In this document: positions 9,424 through 18,304 of the stretch, piece by piece | Layout: every line of letters begins with the position of its first letter | Position numbering within the stretch: the stretch's first letter is position 1 | DNA from: Clostridium senegalense JC122 | GTDB lineage: Bacteria > Bacillota > Clostridia > Clostridiales > Clostridiaceae | Reading direction: 5' to 3' | Length of the DNA stretch: 64,000 nt | Assembly: GCF_000285575.1 (NCBI RefSeq) | Contig: NZ_HE611050.1 | Span: 268,521-332,520 of the forward strand | Program-made: the position numbers and the translations under genes | Notes under the pieces: model-generated | The model's database searches: none | What the model saw: the letters and a program-made list of their open reading frames with translations, nothing else | Told to the model about the DNA's origin: nothing

Positions 9424-10611
9424 TTATTTTAATTTAAAATCTTCCATGCTTAGTATAGTTTTTTTATTAAAAACAATTTTAAATTCTGTTCCTTTGTTAA
9501 TTTCACTATTAACTGATAGTTTACCATCATGTTTATCAATAATAGTTTTTACAATTGATAGCCCTAATCCTGAACCTTTAATTTGCTGTGAATGTGACTT
9601 ATCAGAGCGAAAAAATGGTTCGAAAATATGTTCCCTGTCATCTTGTGAAATTCCAATACCGTTATCTTTTACATTTATAATAATTTTATCTTTATCTCGC
9701 ATTGATGAAATATTAATATATCCATTGCTCTTTCCATATTTTATAGAATTTTCTATTATATTAAAAAAAGCTCTATATAATAAAGTTTTATTTCCATGTA
9801 TATTATTCTCTTGTATATCTAAATTTATTTTTATTCCTTTACTCTCTATTCTAAATGATAATTCACTTAAAATTTCTTTGAATAAATTTTTTAAATGTAT
9901 TTCATCATTAAAATCTAATAATTCAGAAGATGTAAGCTTTAATAAATCATCTACTATTTTAATAAGTCTATTAGTGCTTTCTTCAACAATATCTGCATTT
10001 TCTTTATAATCTTCTATATTGGGCATATCATCAATTTTTAAAACTTCTAGTGATGCTTTAATTGTAGTAAGAGGTGTTTTTAATTCATGAGCAGCATTTG
10101 CTGAAAATCTTTTTTGATTTGCAAATGATTTTTCTAATCTTTCTAGCATTGAGTTAAAAGATTTAGCAAGACTACTTATTTCATCCTTACTATCTTTTAC
10201 ATCAATCCTTTTATTTAGATTTTGATCATTAATATTATGAACTGTATCACTAAGCTGTGAAAGTGGTTTTAATGCTTTACCAACCATAATATATGCACCA
10301 GAAATACCAGCAATTATAATTCCTATCATTACAATTATACTTTGAATAGAAAAATTTTTTTGAGCCTCTACAGCCTTAATCCGTACATCTAGATTTTCAA
10401 CATTATTTTCCTTATTAACCGATTCAATAATTTTTTCTCTATTTATATAATCGCTGTTTTCATTTTCAATAATTTCCCTATCCATATTATTTTTCAAAAA
10501 ATAATAATTTGCACTACTAATAGATATACCAGTTAGAGATATGGCAATCAGTATTATAATAATACCTACCAAAAGAGTAATTCTAGTTTTTAAAGTAATT
10601 ATTCTTTTCAT
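9424..10611 (-). CDS. Sensor histidine kinase
   Basis: Membrane sensor kinase of 395 residues. Two membrane segments (about residues 11-33 and 90-112) flank a short extracellular domain, followed by a HAMP linker (about 113-165), a dimerisation domain with the phospho-acceptor His in AAHELKTPLTTIK, and an ATPase domain with NIIENSIKYGKSNG, DNGIGIS and GSGLGLSI boxes. All catalytic boxes are intact. It is encoded four bases after the response regulator and is therefore its partner. The stimulus is unknown; the secreted protein encoded upstream is a candidate. Confidence 0.92.
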   Translation of the reverse strand: MKRIITLKTRITLLVGIIIILIAISLTGISISSANYYFLKNNMDREIIENENSDYINREKIIESVNKENNVENLDVRIKAVEAQKNFSIQSIIVMIGIIIAGISGAYIMVGKALKPLSQLSDTVHNINDQNLNKRIDVKDSKDEISSLAKSFNSMLERLEKSFANQKRFSANAAHELKTPLTTIKASLEVLKIDDMPNIEDYKENADIVEESTNRLIKIVDDLLKLTSSELLDFNDEIHLKNLFKEILSELSFRIESKGIKINLDIQENNIHGNKTLLYRAFFNIIENSIKYGKSNGYINISSMRDKDKIIINVKDNGIGISQDDREHIFEPFFRSDKSHSQQIKGSGLGLSIVKTIIDKHDGKLSVNSEINKGTEFKIVFNKKTILSMEDFKLK

Positions 10612-10615
10612 ATAA

Positions 10616-11290
10616 TCACACCTTCTTATCTGTAAGAATATATCCCTGACCTCTAATATTTCTAATCACATCACCTTCAGATACTGATAGTTTTTTCTTT
10701 AAAGAATGAATGTGAAACTTAAATGAGTTTGAAAACAAATCTACGTCACTATCCCAAACATGTTCAATGACCTTTTCTGCGCTTATAACTTTATTTTTAT
10801 TGTACATTAAATACTCTAAAATAGAATATTCTTTTTTAGTAAGTTCTACTATTATATCCTTAACTTTTACTATTTTGCTAGCAGTATCAATTGTTACTTC
10901 TCCACAAGAAAGTTTTACATTTTGTTGCACAAAAGCACGTCTTAATAAATTTCTTATTCTTGCTTCTAATTCTGCAAACTCAAAGGGCTTAGCAAGATAA
11001 TCATTGGCCCCACTATCTAAACCTATAATTTTATCCTCAACATCGCTCCTTGCAGACAAGATAATTACTTTTAATTCATTATCAGTTTTCCTTATGTCTT
11101 TTAATACATCAATGCCATCTATTTTAGGTAAATTTAAATCTAATATAACCAAATCATAATCATTTATTTCTAAAAACTGTAGTGCCTCTTCACCATCATA
11201 TGCATTATCAACTGCATATCCATGTTTTTTTAGCCCCTTCGTTATAACTTTCGATAACATTTTTTCATCTTCAACAAGCAAAAGTTTCAT
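10616..11290 (-). CDS. OmpR-family response regulator
   Basis: Response regulator of 224 residues with an N-terminal receiver domain (phospho-acceptor Asp in LVILDLNLPKIDG, conserved Lys in ANDYLAKPFEF) and a C-terminal winged-helix DNA-binding domain ending in VIRNIRGQGYIL, diagnostic of the OmpR/PhoB class. It lies between the small secreted protein gene and the kinase gene, all in the same direction. An 11-bp tandem direct repeat upstream of the secreted-protein gene is the likely binding site. Confidence 0.93.
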   Translation of the reverse strand: MKLLLVEDEKMLSKVITKGLKKHGYAVDNAYDGEEALQFLEINDYDLVILDLNLPKIDGIDVLKDIRKTDNELKVIILSARSDVEDKIIGLDSGANDYLAKPFEFAELEARIRNLLRRAFVQQNVKLSCGEVTIDTASKIVKVKDIIVELTKKEYSILEYLMYNKNKVISAEKVIEHVWDSDVDLFSNSFKFHIHSLKKKLSVSEGDVIRNIRGQGYILTDKKV

Positions 11291-11311
11291 AAAACACCTC
11301 CTAAATATTCA

Positions 11312-11337
11312 AAGCCACACAAATTTGTGTGGCTTTT
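11312..11337. terminator. Hairpin between secreted-protein gene and response regulator gene
   Basis: A 12-bp stem AAAGCCACACAA/TTGTGTGGCTTT. The T-run is strongest on the plus strand, so on the minus strand it may act as a partial terminator that lowers expression of the two-component genes relative to the secreted protein. Confidence 0.55.
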
Positions 11338-11383
11338 TTATGATATATTTTAACCATATATATAATACTTATTTATTTCCTAT

Positions 11384-11689
11384 TTAATTTTCAATGATTT
11401 GTTTGTTCATTTCTACGGCACCTTCTGGCTTCTCAGGCATTTCTCCTTGCTTATAAGTTTTAACTTCACCATTTAAAATTTCTTCATTATCACTATTAAC
11501 ATCACTTTTCTCTAATTGTATCGCATCCTTTGGCATCTCAGGTGCCTTCCCTTCTGCATAAGTACCTATTTTTGCTGAAATTTTATCAACAATATTTTCC
11601 CCACCTTGACTTGATGCAAAAACACTTGTTGTTGTACCTACTAACATAGCTACTGTTAAAAGTTGAATACCTAATTTTTTCATTTTCAT
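11384..11689 (-). CDS. Small secreted protein with two copies of a Pro/Glu motif
   Basis: Protein of 101 residues with a clear signal peptide (about residues 1-26, cleavage near VFASS). The mature part holds two related units, GTYAEGKAPEMPKDAIQLEK and KTYKQGEMPEKPEGAVEMNK, separated by an acidic linker. A strong AAGGAGGA site precedes the ATG at 11689. It is the first gene of a unit with a two-component system and has an activator-type promoter with tandem repeats. I do not recognise the family. It could be a target of the system or its signal; neither can be decided from sequence. Confidence 0.75.
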   Translation of the reverse strand: MKMKKLGIQLLTVAMLVGTTTSVFASSQGGENIVDKISAKIGTYAEGKAPEMPKDAIQLEKSDVNSDNEEILNGEVKTYKQGEMPEKPEGAVEMNKQIIEN

Positions 11690-11736
11690 ATTAAAATCCT
11701 CCTTGTTTTTTTATTGATGTTCTATATCATGGCTTT

Positions 11737-11770
11737 ATTATACATAAGTTAAAGTTAGATTAAAGTTAGA
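11737..11770 (-). promoter_or_regulatory. Activator-dependent promoter with 11-bp tandem repeats
   Basis: TTAAAGTTAGA occurs twice back to back (11749-11759 and 11760-11770). On the minus strand the repeats occupy the place of a -35 element, followed by TATAAT (11737-11742). This arrangement is typical of OmpR/PhoB-class regulator boxes, so the neighbouring response regulator probably controls the secreted-protein operon. Confidence 0.6.
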
Positions 11771-11827
11771 TTTTAAAATGAAATTTATTATATTTATATT
11801 AAAGTCATTCAAATATTTTTTACATAA

Positions 11828-13516
11828 CTATTCTTCATAGACTACACTTATATTTTCACTAGGTTTAAAATTTATATCTTTCATAATAAACTTTTTACTA
11901 TCAATATCCCAAGTATATATAGTTTCAACTTTACATACATACTTTTTATAATCAAACACATACCAACTTGTTGTTTTTATATCATTTTCACCATTTTTTT
12001 CGATATCAAATGCATCTATATAAAGCCAACCAAAATATCCTTTTGAATCATCTATAGAAGTATTATTTTTAAGATAATCTAAATAATTAATTATAAATAC
12101 TTTATCAAAATCTATATTTCTAAATTCTATTTCTTTTTCATCAGTAAAATGATTAACAGATATATATTCACTTGGATGGATTATTCCATTATCATTATCA
12201 CGATTATAAATAATTTTCAATTTATTATCTTTAAAAGAATAAATTTCTACATCTATATAGCCCCCACTTCCACCACATGGCATTTCAACAAAAATATCCA
12301 TACTTCCATCTTTATCAAAATCAGATATTTTTATTGATTCAATATGAAATCCAGGTCTAGGTTTAAATTCTTCTAAAACTATACCTGTACTAACATCCTT
12401 TATTAAAATATTTATTTCTTTAATAGAATATGGTGTGTACTCTTTGCTACATACTACCTGAATCTTTTCATCTTTTCCATCTCCATTTACATCTGAATAT
12501 TCCTCATACTTTACATAATAATTGTTATTATTAGAAATATCTATTTTACCATTTAGTATTATGTTCACCATATCATTATTTACTACAGACTTTCCTCCTA
12601 TAACATTAACATTTTTTATATTATCTATGTTTTTATTCATGAAATTTAACATAGACATATCAACTTGACTTGAAGCTAACATTAAAGGTGCATTAATTTT
12701 TGCAGCCAATGAACTTACTGATAACGCATCTGGATAGTTACTTCCAGACACTACATATACACCTTCTAAATTAATTTCATCTACAAATTCATTTAATATA
12801 GCTGCATTAGTAGCATACCTATCATACCCACATATTCTTTTACAATTTTTTAAATTATATTCAACATTTTTTCCTACTGCAGAATTACCACCTATAATAT
12901 AACTTTTACTATATCCACTGTTATTAATAAAAGTTTTAATATCATTTGATAAATTCTCCTGTTTAGTTAGCAATATAGGCATCCCTTTATTTGCAGCTAT
13001 AGATGATATAGATAAAGCATCTCCAAAATTGTATCCATTAACCACTACTATTCCATTTTCTGAACCTATTTCCTTTGCAACTTGTAAGCTTGTATCAAAT
13101 CTTGAGTTTCCTGCAATTCTCCTTGTTTTTATATTCAAATTTTTTATTTCATTTTCTATATTAGATGATATTGCCCCTATTCCTCCAACTATAATTACTT
13201 CTTTCACTTTTAATCTTTCTAATTCTTCTTTTGCATTTTTATTTAATCCTTTACATTCAGTTAAAATTATAGGCGCATCATATTTTTTAGCCAGCGGTGC
13301 AGCTGATAATGCATCTGCAAATCCTTCTCCACTAGCTATAATAGCATAATCTGCTTTTTCCCATCCATTCTTAGATATTTCTTTTGAAGTTTCATATCTA
13401 TTCGCTCCAAATATTCTTTTATAATTTGGCATTGCATTAACTGTATTTATATTAATTGAATATATAACTATTAATACAATAAACGTAATGCTAATTGTTT
13501 TTAAGTATTTTTTCAT
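11828..13516 (-). CDS. Secreted cell-wall-binding-repeat (CWB2) surface protein
   Basis: Protein of 562 residues with a signal peptide (about residues 1-28). It then has three CWB2 repeats (about 33-310) with their hallmark pieces: RIFGANRYETS, ADYAIIASGEGFADALSAAP, VKEVIIVGG and equivalents. CWB2 triplets anchor proteins non-covalently to secondary wall polymers in clostridia. The C-terminal half (about 330-562) includes SDVNGDGKDEKIQV and SDFDKDGSMDIFVEMP, FG-GAP/EF-hand-like Asp loops suggesting a calcium-stabilised fold. The role is a surface protein; enzymatic activity is not apparent. It stands alone. Confidence 0.85.
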   Translation of the reverse strand: MKKYLKTISITFIVLIVIYSININTVNAMPNYKRIFGANRYETSKEISKNGWEKADYAIIASGEGFADALSAAPLAKKYDAPIILTECKGLNKNAKEELERLKVKEVIIVGGIGAISSNIENEIKNLNIKTRRIAGNSRFDTSLQVAKEIGSENGIVVVNGYNFGDALSISSIAANKGMPILLTKQENLSNDIKTFINNSGYSKSYIIGGNSAVGKNVEYNLKNCKRICGYDRYATNAAILNEFVDEINLEGVYVVSGSNYPDALSVSSLAAKINAPLMLASSQVDMSMLNFMNKNIDNIKNVNVIGGKSVVNNDMVNIILNGKIDISNNNNYYVKYEEYSDVNGDGKDEKIQVVCSKEYTPYSIKEINILIKDVSTGIVLEEFKPRPGFHIESIKISDFDKDGSMDIFVEMPCGGSGGYIDVEIYSFKDNKLKIIYNRDNDNGIIHPSEYISVNHFTDEKEIEFRNIDFDKVFIINYLDYLKNNTSIDDSKGYFGWLYIDAFDIEKNGENDIKTTSWYVFDYKKYVCKVETIYTWDIDSKKFIMKDINFKPSENISVVYEE

Positions 13517-13742
13517 AATCTCACCCTTTTACATTTTTTTAATATTATGTAATATTATATCATATTAAAAATGTGATAAATCTTCATTTTTTTTAAAATA
13601 TGTTCATCTATAAATAATTTAAATACAAAATATTAAGTTTAATATTTTTTCAAATTACTTTAAAACTTTTGTTATAAATCTTATTTAAGTTTATATAATT
13701 TTGAAGTAATTATTAATAATATTTTTTTCATACTTAAATCCG

Positions 13743-13797
13743 TTTAAACATAGAAAATGACATAAGTTCTAACCTTATGTCATTTTCTATGTTTAAA
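13743..13797. terminator. Perfect 24-bp inverted repeat, bidirectional terminator candidate
   Basis: Two perfect 24-base arms (13743-13766 and 13774-13797) around a 7-base loop. It lies just after the gene at 13808-14335 on the minus strand. The stem is much longer than needed for termination. The rest of the 13517-13807 gap is A/T-rich with no gene. Confidence 0.65.
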
Positions 13798-13807
13798 TAA
13801 ATTACTT

Positions 13808-14335
13808 TTAATTAATTATTTTCCTCTTTATTACAGGAATCCACACTTCAAAACCACATTTATTTGATTTTTCTTCTTCTGGACAATATACTTGAATTTC
13901 ATAATTCATTGACTTTTCATAACCATTTGTAGGTAACCACTCTGTATTAATCACCTTCATTAAACTTTCTATAGTGTTGTTGTCCTTACTTAAAAATTCC
14001 TTAGTCTCGAATACAACCCATGTACTTGCTGGAATTTTAAATGTATCTAAATCTTTATAATCCTTACCATCAGCTTCTGCACCAATAGCTATAACATTTT
14101 CTCCATTGTCTAATGTTTGCGTTGCACACATTCGCCAAAATGGTGGACGATAAAGCTTATACTCGTTTCCAATTTTCTTATCCATTCCCTTATTAAGAAA
14201 TTCATCCCAAAATAACCATATATCTATATTTTTTTCTTGCCAATTATTAATTTTAGCATTTGTAGTACATTTTTCAAAATTTCTAATAGCTCCTACAATC
14301 TTAATTTCTTGTTTTTCAATAATATGATATTCCAT
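13808..14335 (-). CDS. GyrI-like / AraC effector-binding domain protein
   Basis: Single-domain protein of about 175 residues of the GyrI-like small-molecule-binding superfamily, seen in SbmC and the effector domains of BmrR and Rob. The start at 14335 is chosen from the GGGGGTAGAG site preceding it; a longer reading adds nine residues. Features are an N-terminal strand MEYHIIEKQEIKIVGA, a WLFWDEF helix, PASTWVVFETK, and a C-terminal YEIQVYCPEEE followed by FEVWIPVIK. It lacks a DNA-binding domain. Such proteins bind or hydrolyse small toxic molecules; the ligand here is unknown. Confidence 0.8.
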   Translation of the reverse strand: MEYHIIEKQEIKIVGAIRNFEKCTTNAKINNWQEKNIDIWLFWDEFLNKGMDKKIGNEYKLYRPPFWRMCATQTLDNGENVIAIGAEADGKDYKDLDTFKIPASTWVVFETKEFLSKDNNTIESLMKVINTEWLPTNGYEKSMNYEIQVYCPEEEKSNKCGFEVWIPVIKRKIIN

Positions 14336-14612
14336 ATCTCTACCCCCTTTTATTTCCATACAAAAGTCAACTTTATAATAGAAATTAATTTTTTCTATAA
14401 ATCTGTTTTTAGTATGAAATGGATGACATACATTTTAGAATAACTGTTTAGGGATGTATAACAATATTTTACAGCCATTTACAATAGTTTGCAACTTATG
14501 TATCTTAAATTATATGTTTTACCTAGTAAACCGGCTTTATTGAAACTTCATTACGTAATTCTACGCTTAGTTATAAAACAGAGAATGTGGATTTTATAGA
14601 AAGATAATATAT

Positions 14613-14643
14613 AAAGCTACTCAAAAAATTAATGAGTAGCTTT
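14613..14643 (-). terminator. Terminator downstream of the 14681 GNAT gene
   Basis: An 11-bp stem AAAGCTACTCA/TGAGTAGCTTT with T-rich flank. The 14336-14680 gap otherwise shows only A/T-rich DNA with no convincing gene. Confidence 0.65.
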
Positions 14644-14680
14644 ATTTCATAAAATATGACTACTTTATTAAGTTTTAGTA

Positions 14681-15241
14681 TCATTTATAATATTCATCTC
14701 TTAATATTGAATAATACTTGCAATCAACTAAGTTACAACTATTATCCTTAATAAACTTTCTTAAAGTTCCCTCATAAATTAAATTACACTTTTCCATTAC
14801 TCGTCCTGATGCAAGGTTATTTACATCAAAACGTGCTCCTATACGTTGAAAACCTATTTCATTAAAACCAAATTCAATTACTTTTAATAATGCTTCTGTC
14901 ATAATACCTTTATTCCAAAATGCTTTACCTATACAATATCCTACCTCACAGTTTTCATCATTATTATTAATCTCTAGTAAGCTAATATTACCAATTGCAT
15001 GTCCAGTTTCTTTTAACTCAATAGCCCATTGATATTGTTCCATATTTTTATAATTATTTATCCACATTTCTATGAGTTGTTTACTTATTTCAACACTTTT
15101 ATGTGCAGACCATGAAAGATATTTAGTTACTTCCGAATCAGATGCCCAATTATTAAACATGTCTAACGCATCCGCTTCTTTAAATTTTCTTAAAATAAGT
15201 CTTTCAGTTTCTAGTTTTTCTGTTCCCTTATGTTTTAACAC
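14681..15241 (-). CDS. GNAT acetyltransferase, RimJ/RimL type
   Basis: N-acetyltransferase of about 186 residues. It shows the N-terminal LETERLILRKFKEADAL typical of ribosomal-protein-type acetyltransferases, a FWNKGIMTEALLKVIEFGF acetyl-CoA helix (about residues 103-121) and NLASGRVMEKCNLIYEGTLR near the C-terminus. A GTG start at 15241 is preferred because AGGGGGTGAG overlaps the alternative GTG at 15253. A MITE-like repeat (15261-15400) ends only a few bases upstream of the ribosome binding site, so it may supply or disturb the promoter. Confidence 0.82.
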   Translation of the reverse strand: MLKHKGTEKLETERLILRKFKEADALDMFNNWASDSEVTKYLSWSAHKSVEISKQLIEMWINNYKNMEQYQWAIELKETGHAIGNISLLEINNNDENCEVGYCIGKAFWNKGIMTEALLKVIEFGFNEIGFQRIGARFDVNNLASGRVMEKCNLIYEGTLRKFIKDNSCNLVDCKYYSILRDEYYK

Positions 15242-15260
15242 AACCTTACTCACCCCCTGT

Positions 15261-15400
15261 TATAGAATTCCAAATTGACTTTTAAAATTATTCATTCTAA
15301 AACTTGGATCCCTAAAATAGTGAAATATACTCTGAATCACTTAGAATTGAACATTCTATCTTGTATAAAATAAACTTAAATGAGGGCTTATTTCACTATA
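15261..15400 (-). repeat. MITE-like repeat, copy 1 (140 bp)
   Basis: Diverged member of the family described at 21986-22143, in the opposite orientation. It begins TATAGAATTCC and ends CACTATA, so the terminal TATAG/CTATA signature survives. Internal blocks such as TTGACTTTTAAAATTATTC and GAATCACTTAGAATT match the other copies. Confidence 0.75.
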
Positions 15401-15478
15401 GCAGCAAAACCAATGAAAAACATTATGATTTTTAATTTGTTTTATCAAATTTTAAAATAAGTTTTCCCAAAAACCTCT

Positions 15479-16138
15479 TTATTTTTTCTTCATTAGTATT
15501 GTCCATAGAAAGCTTTTTCCAAAAACATCATCATTATATGATTCTTTCATTTCCCTAAATTCAATTATTTCAAAATATGGTTCCAAAATTTTTTTCAATT
15601 TATATTCAGTAAACCCAAGGCCCCCATGCATTGAATAATCTCTATATACATCATAATCGGAAATATTTGCTCCACCTTTCAAATTGAAACAAGTCATTGC
15701 AAAATATCCATCTTTTTTTAGATGTTTTAATATAATATTTAAATATTGATTTCTTCTATGTGGCTTTATATGATGAAAACATCCACTATCATATATAAAA
15801 TCAAAGCTATCTAATTCATTCTCAAATTCAAATATGGATTTACATAAAAAGTCTACATTTATAGAACTTGCTTTAGCTGTTTCAATAGCCCATTCAATAG
15901 TAGTATTGGAAAAATCTATTTCTATAACATTCCACCCATTTTGTGCAAGATATAATGAATTTCTTCCATTTCCACAACCTATATCAAGTGCCTTTCCTTT
16001 ATTCAATATACCTGACTCAAAATACGAAATAAGATTTTCATCTGGAATATTTTCAAAAAACGGTACAGACTTATCCTTATTAGAATAAAAATCATTCCAC
16101 CATTTGTTCTCTCTTTTTTCCATTAAGCTATCCAACAT
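15479..16138 (-). CDS. SAM-dependent methyltransferase, class I
   Basis: Methyltransferase of about 219 residues. The SAM-binding motif I is KALDIGCGNGRNSLYLA (about residues 49-65), followed by acidic motif II VIEIDFS, FDFIYDSGCFHHI (about 111-123) and a post-motif loop. The WWNDFYSNKDKSVPFFENIP N-terminus resembles the TehB/thiopurine-type methyltransferases that act on small molecules. The start is uncertain: ATG at 16138 or the ATG five codons on, both with weak sites. A GGAGG-preceded 12-codon mini-ORF (16154-16192) lies just upstream and could couple translation. Confidence 0.82.
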   Translation of the reverse strand: MLDSLMEKRENKWWNDFYSNKDKSVPFFENIPDENLISYFESGILNKGKALDIGCGNGRNSLYLAQNGWNVIEIDFSNTTIEWAIETAKASSINVDFLCKSIFEFENELDSFDFIYDSGCFHHIKPHRRNQYLNIILKHLKKDGYFAMTCFNLKGGANISDYDVYRDYSMHGGLGFTEYKLKKILEPYFEIIEFREMKESYNDDVFGKSFLWTILMKKK

Positions 16139-16313
16139 AATAAGTATGTCATCTTAACTATTTACAATTTCACTATCAATTGCATCACTCATCTATATTC
16201 CTCCTATACTGATTTGAACTTTTAACATATTTATTATAATTTTACTAAATATTGTTTAAAGAGTAAATATTCAAATTTAATCACGAGCTATCTCAAATAT
16301 GTTAAGATTTCAA

Positions 16314-16633
16314 TTAATGAGATGATACTAACTTCAATCCCACAATTCCAACTACTATAAATCCAATACAAATTAGTCTAGTAATACTTATTGGTTCCTT
16401 AAATAATATTATCCCTAAAATTACAGTACCAACAGTACCAATTCCTGTCCAAATTGCATATGCAGTACCCAATGGAAGATTTTTTAATGATAATGATAAA
16501 AATAAAAACTTGCTATCATTCCCAATACAGTAAATGCACTTGGCATAAATTTTGTAAACCCTTCTGAATATTTCAAGCCTAAAGCCCATCCTACTTCAAA
16601 TAAACCTGCTAAAACTAAAAATAACCATTGCAT
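16314..16633 (-). pseudogene. gdx: Guanidine exporter Gdx (SugE-type SMR), one frameshift
   Basis: Two frames joined near 16498-16508 spell a complete four-helix small multidrug resistance protein of 106 residues. The first frame gives MQWLFLVLAGLFEVGWALG with the essential membrane Glu (residue 13) and the SugE/Gdx GW motif. The second gives NLPLGTAYAIWTGIGTVG and EPISITRLICIGFIVVGIVG. One base is missing from an A5-T-A5 tract. AAAGGA precedes the ATG at 16633. The guanidine-I riboswitch upstream supports a guanidinium/proton antiporter. Either the gene is dead or the base loss is a sequencing artefact. Confidence 0.85.
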
Positions 16634-16732
16634 AATTTTCATTCCTTTCTAATATTAAGTAATTAAATGTAATTTACATCTCCTCTATTTCTTTTAAAAT
16701 TTAAACCTATTCCCCTCCTTTTAATGACAAAT

Positions 16733-16775
16733 AAAAAAAGCCAAGGTGGATACGTAAAATATCTCCCAGGCTTTT
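16733..16775 (-). terminator. Riboswitch-controlled terminator
   Basis: AAGCC and GGCTTTTTTT on the minus strand form a terminator stem that would use the 3' strand of the aptamer. This is the expected expression platform of a transcriptional ON switch. Confidence 0.7.
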
Positions 16776-16858
16776 ATCCTTCCGTGAATACAGTTAAACT
16801 GTACGTTTTATCTTGGACCAGACCAATTTCTAATTTAAAATTGCGGAACCCTATAAAA
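16763..16858 (-). promoter_or_regulatory. Guanidine-I riboswitch (ykkC/yxkD class)
   Basis: Read on the minus strand the segment contains the conserved ykkC blocks in order: TATAGGGTTCCG, a GGTCTGGTCCAAGA stretch, ACGGAAGGATAAAAGCC and TGGGAGA. These are the diagnostic conserved bases of the guanidine-I aptamer. A terminator follows, and then the SugE/Gdx-type exporter gene, which is the commonest target of this class. Binding of guanidinium would prevent termination and switch the exporter on. Confidence 0.93.
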
Positions 16859-16991
16859 CTTTTAAGACATATATATTTTTATGTGTCCTAATATATCAAA
16901 ATTTATTAAAATAGTCAATATTTATTAATGTTCTTATTTTCAACCTATATAAGAAAAGTATGAAATTATTGAAAACATAATTTTCTTCAAA

Positions 16992-17501
16992 TTACATATA
17001 TACAAATCTTAATGAATAAACTTTACTTTCTACATCAATACCTTCTATTATAACAGTAGTTTCATAGTTATTATATATACACTCAATCATAATAAACTCT
17101 CTCAACATTTTCTTTTCATGTTTCGTCGCTGATTCTTTTTCATTAAATATTATAGCTTTTTGCCAAGGCATTTTTTCACTAATATCTTCTTCATTACTTA
17201 CATATATATTTTTTATATTATCTGCCTTAATGATTTTAGTTATTTCTGAAAATACAAATTGAATTTCATTATCCATTAAAATCATTGATTGTAGCATAGC
17301 TTTTCCTTTATCTTTAAACCCTGATATATATCTAAGTGAATCAGTAAATTTCATTATATAATTTTTATTATTTCTTTTAATTTCAGCTTTTATTTCTAAC
17401 TCTTCTTTTTTCTCCATATCTTTTTCTTCTATTTTTCCTATTAAAGCTAAAATTAGTATTCCCCCTACAAAAACAAAAATTAATTTTTCAAAATTGTTCA
17501 T
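16992..17501 (-). CDS. Membrane-anchored hypothetical protein
   Basis: Protein of about 169 residues that I do not recognise. It has one N-terminal membrane segment (about residues 5-22, LIFVFVGGILILALIG), then a Lys/Glu-rich stretch and a mixed alpha/beta domain of about 130 residues. The start at 17501 follows a GGGGGATATTGTT ribosome binding region. It is encoded just after another small exported protein in the same direction, so the two may be cotranscribed. The soluble domain would face outward if the N-terminus stays inside. Confidence 0.65.
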   Translation of the reverse strand: MNNFEKLIFVFVGGILILALIGKIEEKDMEKKEELEIKAEIKRNNKNYIMKFTDSLRYISGFKDKGKAMLQSMILMDNEIQFVFSEITKIIKADNIKNIYVSNEEDISEKMPWQKAIIFNEKESATKHEKKMLREFIMIECIYNNYETTVIIEGIDVESKVYSLRFVYM

Positions 17502-17573
17502 AACAATATCCCCCACATCAAAACAAATCCCCTTAAAATTTATTTTGCAGTAAAATAATGCATAGTGATACTT

Positions 17574-17999
17574 TTATGTTAATTTAATTTTAATATGACC
17601 TTTAGCATTATCACCATTAATTTCTACTTTTAATTTTTCATTGTTATTTGGAATTGAAATAGTTTTATCAACAGTACCATCTTCCTCAAATAACACTTCA
17701 CTATTATTATAAATTTTAATGTTTAAATCTCCATGTTCAACATTAGAGTCAATTTTCATTTTATAAGAATTCTTTAAAGAGCTTATTTCTTTTAACTCTG
17801 TTCCATCAAATTCTTGAAATTTAATATCATAAACATTATTTTTAGTTTTATCAGTCCACATTATTGTTTGGGCACTCCAACCTATTTCATTTATACTAAA
17901 ATTCTTATTTTGATTAATATTTACATATGAATACCCACCAACAATACAAAACAAACAAACTAGTATACATCCAATCATAATTTTTTTCTTTTTTATCAT
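17574..17999 (-). CDS. Small exported or membrane-anchored hypothetical protein
   Basis: Protein of about 141 residues. The N-terminus is strongly basic (MIKKKKIMIG) followed by a hydrophobic segment with a Cys (about residues 7-24); CFCIVGG does not make a convincing lipobox. The rest looks like a beta-rich domain (NLKVEINGDNAKGHIKIKL at the end is strand-like). AAGAGGTG precedes the ATG at 17999. No family is recognised. Gene 16992-17501 follows. Confidence 0.65.
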   Translation of the reverse strand: MIKKKKIMIGCILVCLFCIVGGYSYVNINQNKNFSINEIGWSAQTIMWTDKTKNNVYDIKFQEFDGTELKEISSLKNSYKMKIDSNVEHGDLNIKIYNNSEVLFEEDGTVDKTISIPNNNEKLKVEINGDNAKGHIKIKLT

Positions 18000-18158
18000 T
18001 GTTAACACCTCTTTATTATATTTTATGTATTGATTATGTTTAGTATTTAATTGTTAAATTGTATTATTTTTACACATTTAAATTGTACTAAACATTTTAC
18101 AAATAATAAACCACCAGTATTTTCATATTTCCAGTTCATAACACTAAAAAGTGATTAA

Positions 18159-18199
18159 AATTCCTTTATTTGTTTTTATTTTAAAATACAAAAGGAATT
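18159..18199 (-). terminator. Terminator candidate after the TraX-like gene
   Basis: Stem AATTCCTTT/AAAGGAATT with an A/T loop and T-rich flank, 106 bases after the TraX-like stop codon. Nothing else is recognisable between 18000 and 18304. Confidence 0.5.
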
Positions 18200-18304
18200 G
18201 TCCCAAAATAAGTTTATATTTTAAGACATTTCCCTATTATTTTTTATATTTTATTTTAAATTTATATTAGTTTTTCATTAAACATTCTTATAAATTAACT
18301 TCAT

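Noticed and set aside
16154-16192. 12-codon mini-ORF before the methyltransferase
   Set aside because: It has GGAGG, but the peptide is short and featureless; it is mentioned only as possible translational coupling.
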